A stretch of 64,000 nt of DNA from Candidatus Kapaibacterium sp. GTDB lineage: Bacteria; Bacteroidota; Ignavibacteria; Kapaibacteriales; UBA2268. The translations under genes and the position numbers were made by a program. The notes below the pieces were generated by a model. That model saw only the letters and a program-made list of their open reading frames with translations. It ran no database searches and had not been told where the DNA came from. Shown in pieces: positions 54,409-63,649 of this stretch (its first letter is position 1; each line of letters opens with the position of its first letter). Location: contig CALBDO010000005.1 of NCBI GenBank assembly GCA_937927515.1, positions 1-64,000 of the forward strand, given 5' to 3'.

Positions 54409-56273
54409 TTAATCCAAATTAAATATGGAAGTATTGCGAGAGTATGTTCCTTTTGCGAAATAAATTGTAATCTTAGATATTGCATAACTTGGTATTTAAT
54501 CTCGCTTGGGAAGAATGCGAGGGCATTGTTCACAATGTTTAAATAGAATGAACTTGCTTCATCCTTTTTATCGCGAAGCAATTTTAGGATAATTTCGATA
54601 TTATCCAAAGGTTTTGGAAATCTCTTGATTGTAGGATTTACGACACCGATTCTTTTTGAAGCGATGGTTATTGCTTCGTTTAATCCTCCAAGTACGTCTA
54701 CTAAACCTTTTTCCAAAGCCATTTCTCCAGTCCATACTCTGCCTTTTGCTACAGAGCGAATTTCCTCAAATGTTTTCTTCCTACTTTGGGCAACTTTGGC
54801 AACAAATCGAAAGTAAATAGGTTTTGTTATTTCAGAAAGTTTTTCTTTTTGTCTTTTAGTAAAAGGGAGGAGTAAATTCAAATCTTGCGAGGATGGATTT
54901 GTTGATAATGTATCTACCGTGATTTCAAGTTTGTCGAGCAAACGGCTAAAGTTTGGTATCATCGTTATTACACCAATCGAGCCGGTGATAGTAGCAGGGT
55001 GCGCTATAATTGTATCGCATGCCATTGCGATGTAATAACCGCCGGAAGCTGCTACATCACTCATCGAGGCATAAACTGGCTTTTCCTTCTTGGTTTTGAT
55101 TATCTCATTCCAGATTTCATCAGAGGCTATGACTGAACCGCCAGGACTGTCGATTCTTATGATTATTGCTTTTACACGTTTGTCCTCGCGGGCTTTTTTG
55201 AGGTTTTTAATAAAGTTGTCTGGGTCGATTTCTAAATCAAGGCTAAATGGAGATTTTTGGGCGCGTTGCACAATTGGTCCAGAAGCATACACGATAGCAA
55301 TAGCATTTTCTTTATCCGTATTCTTGTTTGCCGAGAACTCTTCGCTTTGAATGTAGTCGAATATGCTGACGAAGTTCACTTTTTTCTTCGATGTGTCTCC
55401 TTTTTGTTTTTCTTCTAAGATATTTTTAATAAAATCTTTTGCTTGATTATCATTCAATAGTGAATCAACAAAGCCGTATGCCAAAAGAGAATCTGGAGAA
55501 TAAATCCCTCGGTTCATAAGCTCGATTGCTCTATTCTTTTCAATTTTTCGATATTTTTCCAGTCCGTCTAAAAATAATTTGTACCTTTGGTTAATAAGTT
55601 CTTTGTATGCAAGCCGCGCACTATCGCTGAATTTTGTTCTGCAATATGTTTCTCCAGCAGATTTAAAATCTTCATACTGCTCGACGTAGTACTCAATTCC
55701 AATTTTATCGAACAGTCCTTTCAGAAACATGGCAGAGACTGCAAAGCCGTTCATTTCTATCGCACCCTCTCGGGCTAAAAAGATTTTGTCTGCTGGTAAT
55801 GCGAGATAGTAGTCGCTTTCGTTACCCATTTCTATAAACGCATAAATGAATTTACCAGATTCTTTGAACTTTTTCAAAGCTTCGACAAATTCAATTCTTT
55901 TTGCCCAACCCATCATTGAATAAGAACAGCGCATATAAATTCCTTTAATCTTTTTGTCCTCCGAAGCAGCCTTTATAGCCTGCAACAGGTCGTAAAAAGT
56001 TATCGAGGACTCTCCAGATAAGATTGAACCAACGGATTCACCAGTGTATTCCAATATTGGAGTGTTGAGGTTGATTACAAGTATAGAGTTCGTTTTAATA
56101 ACAACTGGTTCTTTTTCAAAAAGGGAGCCGATTGAAGTTAAGATGGAAATAAAAACGATAAATATAAAGAGGAATACTACACCAATAACGACAACTGGTA
56201 CCCACCAACGGCTACGTTTTTTGGGCGAATAATAAGATGGTATTTGTGGTTTAGCTGGAAATTGTTCTTCCAT
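54405..56273 (-). CDS. sppA: Signal peptide peptidase SppA, 67-kDa type
   Basis: 622 residues, inner membrane. One N-terminal helix (about 22-48) and two tandem SppA domains. The Lys is in the first domain (YEDFKSAGETYCR) and the Ser in the second (SDVAASGGYYIA), preceded by RIDSPGGSVIASDE, the normal split dyad of long SppA. It degrades leftover signal peptides. Its stop codon shares two bases with the convergent fcl stop, so there is no room for a terminator. Confidence 0.93.
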   Translation of the reverse strand: MEEQFPAKPQIPSYYSPKKRSRWWVPVVVIGVVFLFIFIVFISILTSIGSLFEKEPVVIKTNSILVINLNTPILEYTGESVGSILSGESSITFYDLLQAIKAASEDKKIKGIYMRCSYSMMGWAKRIEFVEALKKFKESGKFIYAFIEMGNESDYYLALPADKIFLAREGAIEMNGFAVSAMFLKGLFDKIGIEYYVEQYEDFKSAGETYCRTKFSDSARLAYKELINQRYKLFLDGLEKYRKIEKNRAIELMNRGIYSPDSLLAYGFVDSLLNDNQAKDFIKNILEEKQKGDTSKKKVNFVSIFDYIQSEEFSANKNTDKENAIAIVYASGPIVQRAQKSPFSLDLEIDPDNFIKNLKKAREDKRVKAIIIRIDSPGGSVIASDEIWNEIIKTKKEKPVYASMSDVAASGGYYIAMACDTIIAHPATITGSIGVITMIPNFSRLLDKLEITVDTLSTNPSSQDLNLLLPFTKRQKEKLSEITKPIYFRFVAKVAQSRKKTFEEIRSVAKGRVWTGEMALEKGLVDVLGGLNEAITIASKRIGVVNPTIKRFPKPLDNIEIILKLLRDKKDEASSFYLNIVNNALAFFPSEIKYQVMQYLRLQFISQKEHTLAILPYLIWIN

Positions 56274-56420
56274 TATTTTTCCCTAAAATAAAAAAACAAA
56301 ATAAAATTACGTATTTGTTTTAAATTTGTTACCATTTATCATAACATTTGTGCTTATTAAGAAGCATTTTTTATATACCCAGTTTTTTTAAATTGCAATT
56401 TTTAAAAATTGGAGGCAAAG

Positions 56421-56828
56421 ATGGGTTTTATCACTTGGGATAACTCCTACTCTGTTGGAGTTGCTTTGATTGATAATCAACACAAGCGTTTAATCAACAT
56501 CATCAATGAACTCCATGATGCAATGGGTGCTGGAAAAGGGAAAGATGTGCTTGGCAAAGTTTTGCACGAATTGATTCAATATGTGAATACACATTTTAAA
56601 ACCGAAGAAGAACACATGGTTAAATATCATTATCCCGATTACGAAACTCATAGATACGAACACGAGAAACTAACCGACGAAGTAAAAAGATTTTACGATG
56701 ATTTTAATTCTGGTAAAGCCGTTCTTAGTATTCAAATAATGAATTTTTTAAGAAATTGGTTGATGGACCATATAGTTGTGAAAGATAAAAAATTCGGAAA
56801 ATTTTTAAATGAAAAGGGGGTAGTATAA
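56421..56828 (+). CDS. Bacteriohemerythrin
   Basis: 135 residues from the ATG at 56421, preceded by GGAGG five bases upstream (a TTG at 56409 is not needed). Oxygen-binding di-iron protein. It opens MGFITWDNSYSVGV. Iron ligands are seen in IDNQHKRLI, THFKTEEEHM, the His-rich YETHRYEHEK and DHIVVKDKKF. It may store or sense oxygen. The last seven codons hold the G run that governs the next gene. Confidence 0.9.
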   Translation: MGFITWDNSYSVGVALIDNQHKRLINIINELHDAMGAGKGKDVLGKVLHELIQYVNTHFKTEEEHMVKYHYPDYETHRYEHEKLTDEVKRFYDDFNSGKAVLSIQIMNFLRNWLMDHIVVKDKKFGKFLNEKGVV

Positions 56829-56830
56829 TA
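56814..56830 (+). promoter_or_regulatory. Ribosome-binding site before a non-ATG start
   Basis: AAGGGGG at 56814-56820 lies inside the end of the hemerythrin gene. It is followed by TAGT and two in-frame ATA codons (56825 and 56828), four and seven bases downstream. It would be a good site if one ATA started the peptidase. Confidence 0.45.
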
Positions 56831-58222
56831 AGAAAATTTTTATATTCTCTCGCCTTTATTCTTGCTGTTTGTTTTCTCTGCTCTGCCAAAGATTATAGGC
56901 GCAGTGATATTATATCCTTTTCTTATTTCCAAAATCGCGGTTACGAAGTCCTGGGCAGAATTTGCGACGAGGCTGGCGGTAGATTGGCAGGAACAATTCA
57001 AAACGATAAGGCATTAGAAATTCTCCAGGAAGAGGCTAAGAGGGACAACTTAGAAATTATATTCGAGGAATTCAATTTTCCTGGATGGTTTCGGGGAAAC
57101 GATAGTTTAGCTTTAATTAGTCCGTATTACAAAGCGTTGAGATTTGTTGCTTTGGGCTACAATCCTAAGAGCGAGAAAATAACCGCACCACTAATTTTTG
57201 CAAACTACGGATACGAAGAAGATTACGAAAATTTGGATGCCAAAGATAAAATAGTCCTTGTACTGCAAGAGCGACCTAAAAACCGCGAAGAACTCCTCCG
57301 TTACGAAGCAATTGAAATTGCTCACCAAAAAGGTGCAAAAGCAATTTTATTTGTTAATGACAAAAAAGGTGGTTTAGTCTTGGCTGGTGTCGGAAATTTC
57401 CAAGGTTATCCTAATCCTATTCCAGCTTTTAGCATTACTTACGAAGATGGTCAAATGCTAAAGAGACTCCTTAAAAATGGAATAACACCAACAGTTGTTC
57501 TTCGAAGTAATTCACAGTGCAAAGAGTCGACCGCTCGGAATGCAATTTTGACAATTAAGGGAAAATCAAAGAAGAAGATTGTTGTCGGTGGACATTTTGA
57601 TTCGTGGGACATTGGTCAAGGAGCAGTAGACAATGGGGTCGGAATTGCAGTTCTTTACGAGGTAGCAAGGAATTTGTCCCGATTCAATGATTTTTACTAT
57701 ACAATTGAAATAGTTTGGTTCAATGCGGAGGAATTAGGCTTGTGGGGCTCGAAAAGATATGTCGAAAAGCACAAAAACGAAGTGGTACTGATGCTCAACT
57801 TGGATATGCCGGGAGAGCCGACTGGTGTCAATATCATGGGTTTCGTTGAGTTGGATTCAATAACAAGAGAATTCATCTACAGCCTTGACGGATTTGATTT
57901 AAAAGATAGTGTGAAAAGCCAACCTTGGACAAATAGCGACCATATGTATTTCATGTTCGAAGGAATACCAGTGATTACGACATTAGGATGGATGGATGAA
58001 TCGATGTATCGACATTATCATGACTTTGGTGATACATTCGACAAAGTAAGTAAGAAGTTGATTTCAAATTCAGCAGCATTTGTGTCTTTGCTCGTCTATC
58101 GATTGGCAACTACTGAAATTAAATTCCCTCGCCTCGGAAAAGATGAAGTAATAGAAGTGCTTCGCAAAAATGGCCTCGATAGAAGATTGAAAAAGCAAAA
58201 GGAATGGAAATTTGATAACTAA
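56828..58222 (+). CDS. M28-family zinc aminopeptidase, secreted, with unusual start
   Basis: Zn-dependent peptidase of the carboxypeptidase Q-like M28 group. The first ordinary start codon is a TTG at 56984. Reading upstream in frame gives a basic N-terminus and signal peptide (RKFLYSLAFILAVCFLCSA) from ATA codons at 56825/56828, with no ATG, GTG or TTG. A PA-like domain (about 100-200) precedes the catalytic domain with GGHFDSWDIG, GAVDNGVG, FNAEELGLWGS, NLDMPGEP and RHYHDFGDTFD, all zinc ligands present. With the ATA start it has 464 residues. If one G of the run at 56816-56820 were missing, an ATG at 56809 would be in frame instead. Confidence 0.75.
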   Translation: MRKFLYSLAFILAVCFLCSAKDYRRSDIISFSYFQNRGYEVLGRICDEAGGRLAGTIQNDKALEILQEEAKRDNLEIIFEEFNFPGWFRGNDSLALISPYYKALRFVALGYNPKSEKITAPLIFANYGYEEDYENLDAKDKIVLVLQERPKNREELLRYEAIEIAHQKGAKAILFVNDKKGGLVLAGVGNFQGYPNPIPAFSITYEDGQMLKRLLKNGITPTVVLRSNSQCKESTARNAILTIKGKSKKKIVVGGHFDSWDIGQGAVDNGVGIAVLYEVARNLSRFNDFYYTIEIVWFNAEELGLWGSKRYVEKHKNEVVLMLNLDMPGEPTGVNIMGFVELDSITREFIYSLDGFDLKDSVKSQPWTNSDHMYFMFEGIPVITTLGWMDESMYRHYHDFGDTFDKVSKKLISNSAAFVSLLVYRLATTEIKFPRLGKDEVIEVLRKNGLDRRLKKQKEWKFDN

Positions 58223-58293
58223 TAATCTGTAATTGGAATTTTATCCGTTTTAAATTAATTTATAACTTTTTAATTTTAAAATTTCGATTATTA

Positions 58294-59025
58294 ATGTTTG
58301 AAGATGTTTATAAAGCCAATTTTGAATTAGAAGAAAAGTATTGGTGGTTTGTAGCTCGAAATAGAATCGTTTTTGAATTGTTGCAGAGATTTTTTTCCCC
58401 TGATGAGGATGGGTACGTTTTGGATTTTGGGTGTGGCACTGGTGGTTTTGCAAAAATATTATCACAAAAGTATAAAGTGATTTGCTTAGACCCATCACCA
58501 ATTGCTGTTAAATATTGCAAGAATCGAGGGTTAGAATTGGTTTTTCAATCAACTATTGATGATTTTTATCTTCAAAATCCTAATTTAAAAGCAGTTTGTG
58601 CTCTTGATGTTATTGAGCATATTGATGATGATGTAGGTACCTTGCAAAAATTGTATAAACTCTTGGAAAATAACGGTAAATTAGTTGTAACTGTGCCTGC
58701 TTACCAATGGCTTTGGAGCAACCACGATGTTCTACATATGCATAAGAGAAGATATACCAAAAAACATCTTCTCAAAGTGCTCAGCCAATCTGGATTTCAA
58801 GTGATTTATATCTCTTATTTCAATTTCTTCTTGTTTTTACCAGCCATTATTAAAAGGCTTTTAACGAGAAGGAATAATGTAGAAGAACAACCTCCAGTAG
58901 ACCCCGTATCGGATTTGGCTAACAAAATTTTAACGAAAATTTTTCTGTTCGAGAAATTTTTTCTGCCAAAAGTGAGGTTCCCTTTCGGATTGTCTATCAT
59001 CGCAATTGCAAGAAAAAACGGGTAG
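58294..59025 (+). CDS. Class I SAM-dependent methyltransferase
   Basis: 243 residues. MFEDVYKANFELEEKYWWF is followed by the SAM-binding VLDFGCGTGGFAKIL and, after about 60 residues, LDVIEHIDDD. The WWFxARN opening is found in methyltransferases near glycan genes. The basic HKRRYT stretch and hydrophobic C-terminal part suggest a lipid-linked or membrane-near substrate. It begins 71 bases after the peptidase gene; the YfhO-like gene follows after four bases. Confidence 0.82.
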   Translation: MFEDVYKANFELEEKYWWFVARNRIVFELLQRFFSPDEDGYVLDFGCGTGGFAKILSQKYKVICLDPSPIAVKYCKNRGLELVFQSTIDDFYLQNPNLKAVCALDVIEHIDDDVGTLQKLYKLLENNGKLVVTVPAYQWLWSNHDVLHMHKRRYTKKHLLKVLSQSGFQVIYISYFNFFLFLPAIIKRLLTRRNNVEEQPPVDPVSDLANKILTKIFLFEKFFLPKVRFPFGLSIIAIARKNG

Positions 59026-59029
59026 AAAT

Positions 59030-61381
59030 ATGAAAAAAACTTCAAAAAAGAAAGTTGTTATATCGGTCAAAGAACCTAAATCCTTCCCTTTTTGGGCGGT
59101 CTTTTTAGTATTTTTGTCAACTACAATAATATTTTTCTACGACCAAATTTTCTTCAATTCTTTCTTTTGGGAAGATTTTGTAGAATATGTTTTCCCAGTT
59201 CAAAATTTTGCTGCAAAGGCTTTTGCCAATGGTGAAATTCCTTTCTGGAATCCATATACATTTGCTGGTATGCCGTTTATTTCGGATATTCAAGTAGGCT
59301 TTTTCTACTTTTTTAATAGAATTCTGTCTTTGTTTACTCTCTCTGGAAACAATTTACCCGTGCTTGTACTCGAAATACAAATTATTCTACATTTTCTAAT
59401 TGCACAAATAAATACTTATCTTCTGGCTCGTTATATCAAAATCTCCACCTATGGTGCCATAATTTCTGCTATTTCTTATTCTTTCTCGATGCTACTTGTT
59501 GTTCACGTAATACATCCAATGATTATCTACCATCTAAGTTGGCTTCCGTTGGTCCTAATGTTATTCATAAGGTCTGTTGAGGAGGATAGGATTTATTTTT
59601 CCATTTTATCGGGTTTGATACTTGGTTTGGCAATTTTATCTGGGCATCCGCAAACTACTCTTTACGTTTTTGTACTTTTAGGTATAACAGGAATTTACCT
59701 ACTAATTTTTTATCTAAAAGGCAAGTTTTCTTTGTTGTCGATTCTCCGAGCTGTTACTTTGTTTTTCCTACCTTTTTTGATAGCTTTCGGAATATTTGCA
59801 GTGCAGTATTTTCCGACGAAAGATATGTCGAAGTACGCACAACGCAATGAAGTTTCTTATCAAAAAGCTACCGAAGGAGCTTTGCAGTTCAAACAAATAT
59901 ACACTGCTATTGTGCCAAAGCTTTTTGGGTGGGTCGAAGGTTCAAAACTCGACAACTCTACATTTTATCTGCGTTTTGGAGGTGAATTGCAAATACACTT
60001 CTTTTGGGAGACGGTATACTACTTTGGTGTCGCTGCAGCTTTACTTGGTTTATTTGCATTACTTGCAGGTTACAAGAATAGATTTGTAATTTTATTTGCC
60101 ATCTGGGTGGTTTTTGGTTTTTTATTTTCGCTTGGTTCCGGGAGCCCATTGTTCGACTTGCTTTTCAACTTTCCATATTTTGGAATTTTTCGCAATCCAG
60201 CAAGGATGATGTTCTATGTCGTGCTTGGTATGGCCCTTATGGCTGGTGTAGGATTCGATTTGCTTTGGAGAGAAGCTTTTAAAAGGAATGTGCTAATTTT
60301 CTTCCTTATACCAGTATCATTAGCTTTTTTCATTTCCTTGCTGGCTGCATCTGGTGCTTTTATTGACATATTTGATGCTCCAATTATATCCCATCAAGTA
60401 ATCAAGGATTCTGGAAGTTTTGCTCTTTTACTAGTTCTACTGGTAGGTGTAATAGGTGTCTTATTGAATAGAGCTTTCGTCTCTCCAAGTTTTGCTGGAA
60501 TTGTCCTAAGTTTGATTTCATTCGTAGACTTGTTTGTTGTTGGTGCTAATTTCAATAGAAATCCTAACAATCCCGAGAAAACTTACGAGATGAAATTAGA
60601 ATTGAAAGCAATGCTGACCCCGAGGCTTCCAAAGGAAATCTTTCGAGTGAGCTCGCGATTGTATGAACCTATACGCTTTATTGCATTTCAACGGAATCAG
60701 GGTTTGATGGATGGAATAATGTTGATAGATGGTTACAATCCATTGATTCTTGAAAGAGTTCTGCCGCCTCTGAAAAGCACGAAGCAAGTCAATGATTTGT
60801 ATAATGTAAGATACGAGGTAAAGGTCGACCTTGAAAAAGGAACTTGGGGATTTGTAGAAAGGGAGAATTATTTCCCGAGGGCTTGGTTTGTAGAAAATTT
60901 TGTTGTTGTTCGAGAAAATGAAATTAAGGAATTTATGAGCAAAACCCCAGTGGATTATCGAAAAACAGTGATTTTGGAACAAAATCCCGAGTTTGTCCAA
61001 AATGGTTTAGATACATTGGAACAGGCTGATGTAAATTGTCTTTACTTTGGGGATAATTATGTCAAATACCGTGTAAAAGTTAATAGGTCTGCGCTTTTAG
61101 TATTCAGTGAGATTTGGTATCCAGATTGGAAGGCTTTCGTCGATGGCATCGAATTCAATATCCTTCGGGCAAATTATTGTTTTCGTGCTGTGGAAATACC
61201 CAAAGGAGAGCACATAATTGAAATGAAATATGAATCAAGTTCGTTCAAGCTGGGCTCTTTCATAACTTCATTAACTCTATTGCTCTCTTTTGTAGGTTTA
61301 ATTGTATTTTATAGAATTGAAATTGGAAAACATTTGCTATTCATTTCGACAAAAGACCAAAAACCAAAAGGAAAAGAATGA
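59030..61381 (+). CDS. YfhO-family polytopic membrane protein
   Basis: 783 residues from the ATG at 59030. About twelve hydrophobic segments over the first 520 residues, then a soluble domain of about 200 residues and a final helix. NPYTFAGMPFISDIQVG, near residue 80, and the pattern IFRNPARMMF are typical of the YfhO family (PF09586 type), which is related to GT-C glycosyltransferases. The family takes part in glycosylation of teichoic acids in Bacillus; here the substrate is unknown. It overlaps the MFS gene by four bases (ATGA). Confidence 0.8.
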   Translation: MKKTSKKKVVISVKEPKSFPFWAVFLVFLSTTIIFFYDQIFFNSFFWEDFVEYVFPVQNFAAKAFANGEIPFWNPYTFAGMPFISDIQVGFFYFFNRILSLFTLSGNNLPVLVLEIQIILHFLIAQINTYLLARYIKISTYGAIISAISYSFSMLLVVHVIHPMIIYHLSWLPLVLMLFIRSVEEDRIYFSILSGLILGLAILSGHPQTTLYVFVLLGITGIYLLIFYLKGKFSLLSILRAVTLFFLPFLIAFGIFAVQYFPTKDMSKYAQRNEVSYQKATEGALQFKQIYTAIVPKLFGWVEGSKLDNSTFYLRFGGELQIHFFWETVYYFGVAAALLGLFALLAGYKNRFVILFAIWVVFGFLFSLGSGSPLFDLLFNFPYFGIFRNPARMMFYVVLGMALMAGVGFDLLWREAFKRNVLIFFLIPVSLAFFISLLAASGAFIDIFDAPIISHQVIKDSGSFALLLVLLVGVIGVLLNRAFVSPSFAGIVLSLISFVDLFVVGANFNRNPNNPEKTYEMKLELKAMLTPRLPKEIFRVSSRLYEPIRFIAFQRNQGLMDGIMLIDGYNPLILERVLPPLKSTKQVNDLYNVRYEVKVDLEKGTWGFVERENYFPRAWFVENFVVVRENEIKEFMSKTPVDYRKTVILEQNPEFVQNGLDTLEQADVNCLYFGDNYVKYRVKVNRSALLVFSEIWYPDWKAFVDGIEFNILRANYCFRAVEIPKGEHIIEMKYESSSFKLGSFITSLTLLLSFVGLIVFYRIEIGKHLLFISTKDQKPKGKE

Positions 61382-62646
61382 AAAATCACATCAGTGACCT
61401 AAAGGAACCACCGTTGGGTTTGCGATGGTTTGTTCTTTTTGTAGTTTCTATTGCAATGTTTGGTAATTATTACGTTTACGATTCAATTTCTCCTCTTGCA
61501 GATATTTTGGCTAAGCAGTTAAATTTTACGGATGATAACATTGGTCTTTTGCAAGGGATATACAGTCTTCCGAACATCATCATGGTTGCCATTGGTGGAA
61601 TGATTATCGATAGAATTGGAACTCGACGGGCAAATTTATTATTCTCAGCACTTTGTATGATAGGTTCTTTTTTGACTTTTATTAAGGGCGATTTGATTAC
61701 AATGGCAGCTGGTAGGTTGATTTTCGGACTCGGTGCTGAATCACTAATTGTTTCTATAACTACAACACTTGCCAAATGGTTCAAAGGAAAAGAATTATCT
61801 TTTGCATTTGGATTGAATTTAACAATTGCCAGGTTGGGCTCTTTTGCTGCGTTGAATTCACCCTCTTGGGCTAAACCTTTTTACGATAGTTGGCAAGGTC
61901 CTTTGCTGATTTCTTTCATTGCTTCTTTGGTTTCTGTTGTTGCTGTTTCAAGTTATTACCTTGTCGACGTATGGGCAAGAAAAAAATTCGTACTTCACGA
62001 GGAACAAAAGCAAGGCAAAATGAATATTAGACAAGCATTTAAATTTGGGTTACCTTTTTGGTTTATTACTTTTTTATGTGTTACTTTTTATTCTGCAATT
62101 TTCCCATTTCAGACATTTGCAATTAAATTTTTTCAAGAAGTTCATAATGTCTCTCGTCAAATGGCTGGTTTTCTATCGAGTATTCTCACTTTATCTGCAA
62201 TGATTATGACACCGATATTCGGTCTGATTGTGGATAAAATCGGTCATCGAGCAAAGCTGATGATTTTAGGTTCTTTACTCATTGTGCCAGTTTACTTAAT
62301 TATGGTTTATACAAAAATTACACTTTTTGTTCCAATGTCTATTATGGGAATAGCTTTCTCTTTAATACCAGCGGTTATGTGGCCCTCTGTCGCATATGTT
62401 GTAGACGAAGACAAACTTGGTACTGCTTATGGCGTAATGACTATGGTTCAAAATATTGGTTTATTTTCTACTAATTTATTAATTGGCTACCTTAACGAAG
62501 TAACAAATGCCTACACAACTGGTATGTGGGTTTTTTCCTTTTTTGGTATTTTTGGAGTTTTATTTGGATTTCTTTTACTTAAATCCAACAAAAAATCTAC
62601 TAAATTTGACCTTGAAAAGCCAAAATTTTCATTAAATAAAGGTTGA
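61378..62646 (+). CDS. MFS transporter
   Basis: 422 residues with about twelve helices. The first cytoplasmic loop motif reads GGMIIDRIGTRRANLL, the second-half equivalent GLIVDKIGHRAK. It resembles the nitrate/oxalate-formate-like anion/carboxylate porter branch of the MFS in general shape; the solute cannot be inferred. Start and stop overlap the neighbours on both sides, so it is in the operon running from the methyltransferase to the aminopeptidase. Confidence 0.85.
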   Translation: MKNHISDLKEPPLGLRWFVLFVVSIAMFGNYYVYDSISPLADILAKQLNFTDDNIGLLQGIYSLPNIIMVAIGGMIIDRIGTRRANLLFSALCMIGSFLTFIKGDLITMAAGRLIFGLGAESLIVSITTTLAKWFKGKELSFAFGLNLTIARLGSFAALNSPSWAKPFYDSWQGPLLISFIASLVSVVAVSSYYLVDVWARKKFVLHEEQKQGKMNIRQAFKFGLPFWFITFLCVTFYSAIFPFQTFAIKFFQEVHNVSRQMAGFLSSILTLSAMIMTPIFGLIVDKIGHRAKLMILGSLLIVPVYLIMVYTKITLFVPMSIMGIAFSLIPAVMWPSVAYVVDEDKLGTAYGVMTMVQNIGLFSTNLLIGYLNEVTNAYTTGMWVFSFFGIFGVLFGFLLLKSNKKSTKFDLEKPKFSLNKG

Positions 62647-62648
62647 GT

Positions 62649-63635
62649 ATGCCTCGAAAGAAAAAAGATATTGATGAGAAAGAATTTACTCTGCAAGATG
62701 CTGCTGAAATTGCATTGCGTGATTATTTAGGAATTACCTCTGTTGAAACTTTACTTGTTCTCTCGGATGAACCCCTTCGCGATATAGGCTTAGTCTTTTT
62801 CGAGGTTGGGAAACGTCTCTCTTACGAAGCTTTTTATTGCGAGATAAAGCCACGCGCTGTCAATGGTCAAGAGCCTCCTGAACAAATCGCTCTCATTATG
62901 CAAGAAGTTGATGTCGTTGTTGCGCCGACGAGTAAGTCTCTAACCCATACCAATGCACGACGTGAAGCCTCCAAACTCGGTGTTAGAATTGCTACGATGC
63001 CTGGAATAACCAAGGATACTATCCTTAGATGTCTCAGTGCCGACCCAAACAAAATCCTTGAGACAACTGAAAAAGTTGCCAAAAGCCTACGCGAGGCATC
63101 TACAATTAGGGTAACAACTGAATTAGGGACGGACATTACATTTCCAATCAAAGGTCGACAAATCATCAAAAGCACTGGTATTTTAAGGAATATAGGTGAG
63201 TATGGAAATCTACCCTCTGGCGAGGTCTATTTGGCACCTTGGGAAAAACAAACTAATGGGGTTGTTGTTTTCGATGGTTCTATCGCTGAAATTGGAAAGC
63301 TAAAATATCCAGTTAAAATAAAAATCGAAGATGGTTACGGTGTTGACTTCGAAGGTGCTGAAGAAGCAAAACTGCTTTATGAAAAGTTGAAAAGTGTTGG
63401 TCACGAAGCTTTTGCCATTGGTGAGTTTGGCATCGGCACAAATTACAAGGCTAAAATCACTGGTCACATTCTCGAGGACGAAAAAGTTCTCGGCACCGTA
63501 CATATTGCTTTTGGTAATAATTTAACAATGGGAGGAAAGATTAAAGTGGCTCTCCACATTGATGGAATCATAACAAAGCCTACTGTTTACTTAGATGACA
63601 AGCCATTGATGAAAGAGGGAAAACTTTTAATTTAA
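62649..63635 (+). CDS. Aminopeptidase (M29/AmpS-like)
   Basis: 328 residues from the ATG at 62649, two bases after the MFS stop (a TTG at 62643 is possible). The sequence matches the leucyl-aminopeptidase/thermophilic aminopeptidase type found in anaerobes and FCB bacteria, with VDVVVAPTSKSLTHTNARREA, TMPGITKDTILRC, VTTELGTDITFPI, LPSGEVYLAP and FGIGTNYKAKITG. Metal ligands (Glu, His, Asp) are spread through the C-terminal half. Cytosolic. Confidence 0.8.
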   Translation: MPRKKKDIDEKEFTLQDAAEIALRDYLGITSVETLLVLSDEPLRDIGLVFFEVGKRLSYEAFYCEIKPRAVNGQEPPEQIALIMQEVDVVVAPTSKSLTHTNARREASKLGVRIATMPGITKDTILRCLSADPNKILETTEKVAKSLREASTIRVTTELGTDITFPIKGRQIIKSTGILRNIGEYGNLPSGEVYLAPWEKQTNGVVVFDGSIAEIGKLKYPVKIKIEDGYGVDFEGAEEAKLLYEKLKSVGHEAFAIGEFGIGTNYKAKITGHILEDEKVLGTVHIAFGNNLTMGGKIKVALHIDGIITKPTVYLDDKPLMKEGKLLI

Positions 63636-63649
63636 TTTCTTGATGGCAT

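Noticed and set aside
56984-58222. TTG at 56984 as the real start of the M28 peptidase
   Set aside because: It would discard a clear signal peptide and conserved-looking N-terminal residues, and has no ribosome-binding site.
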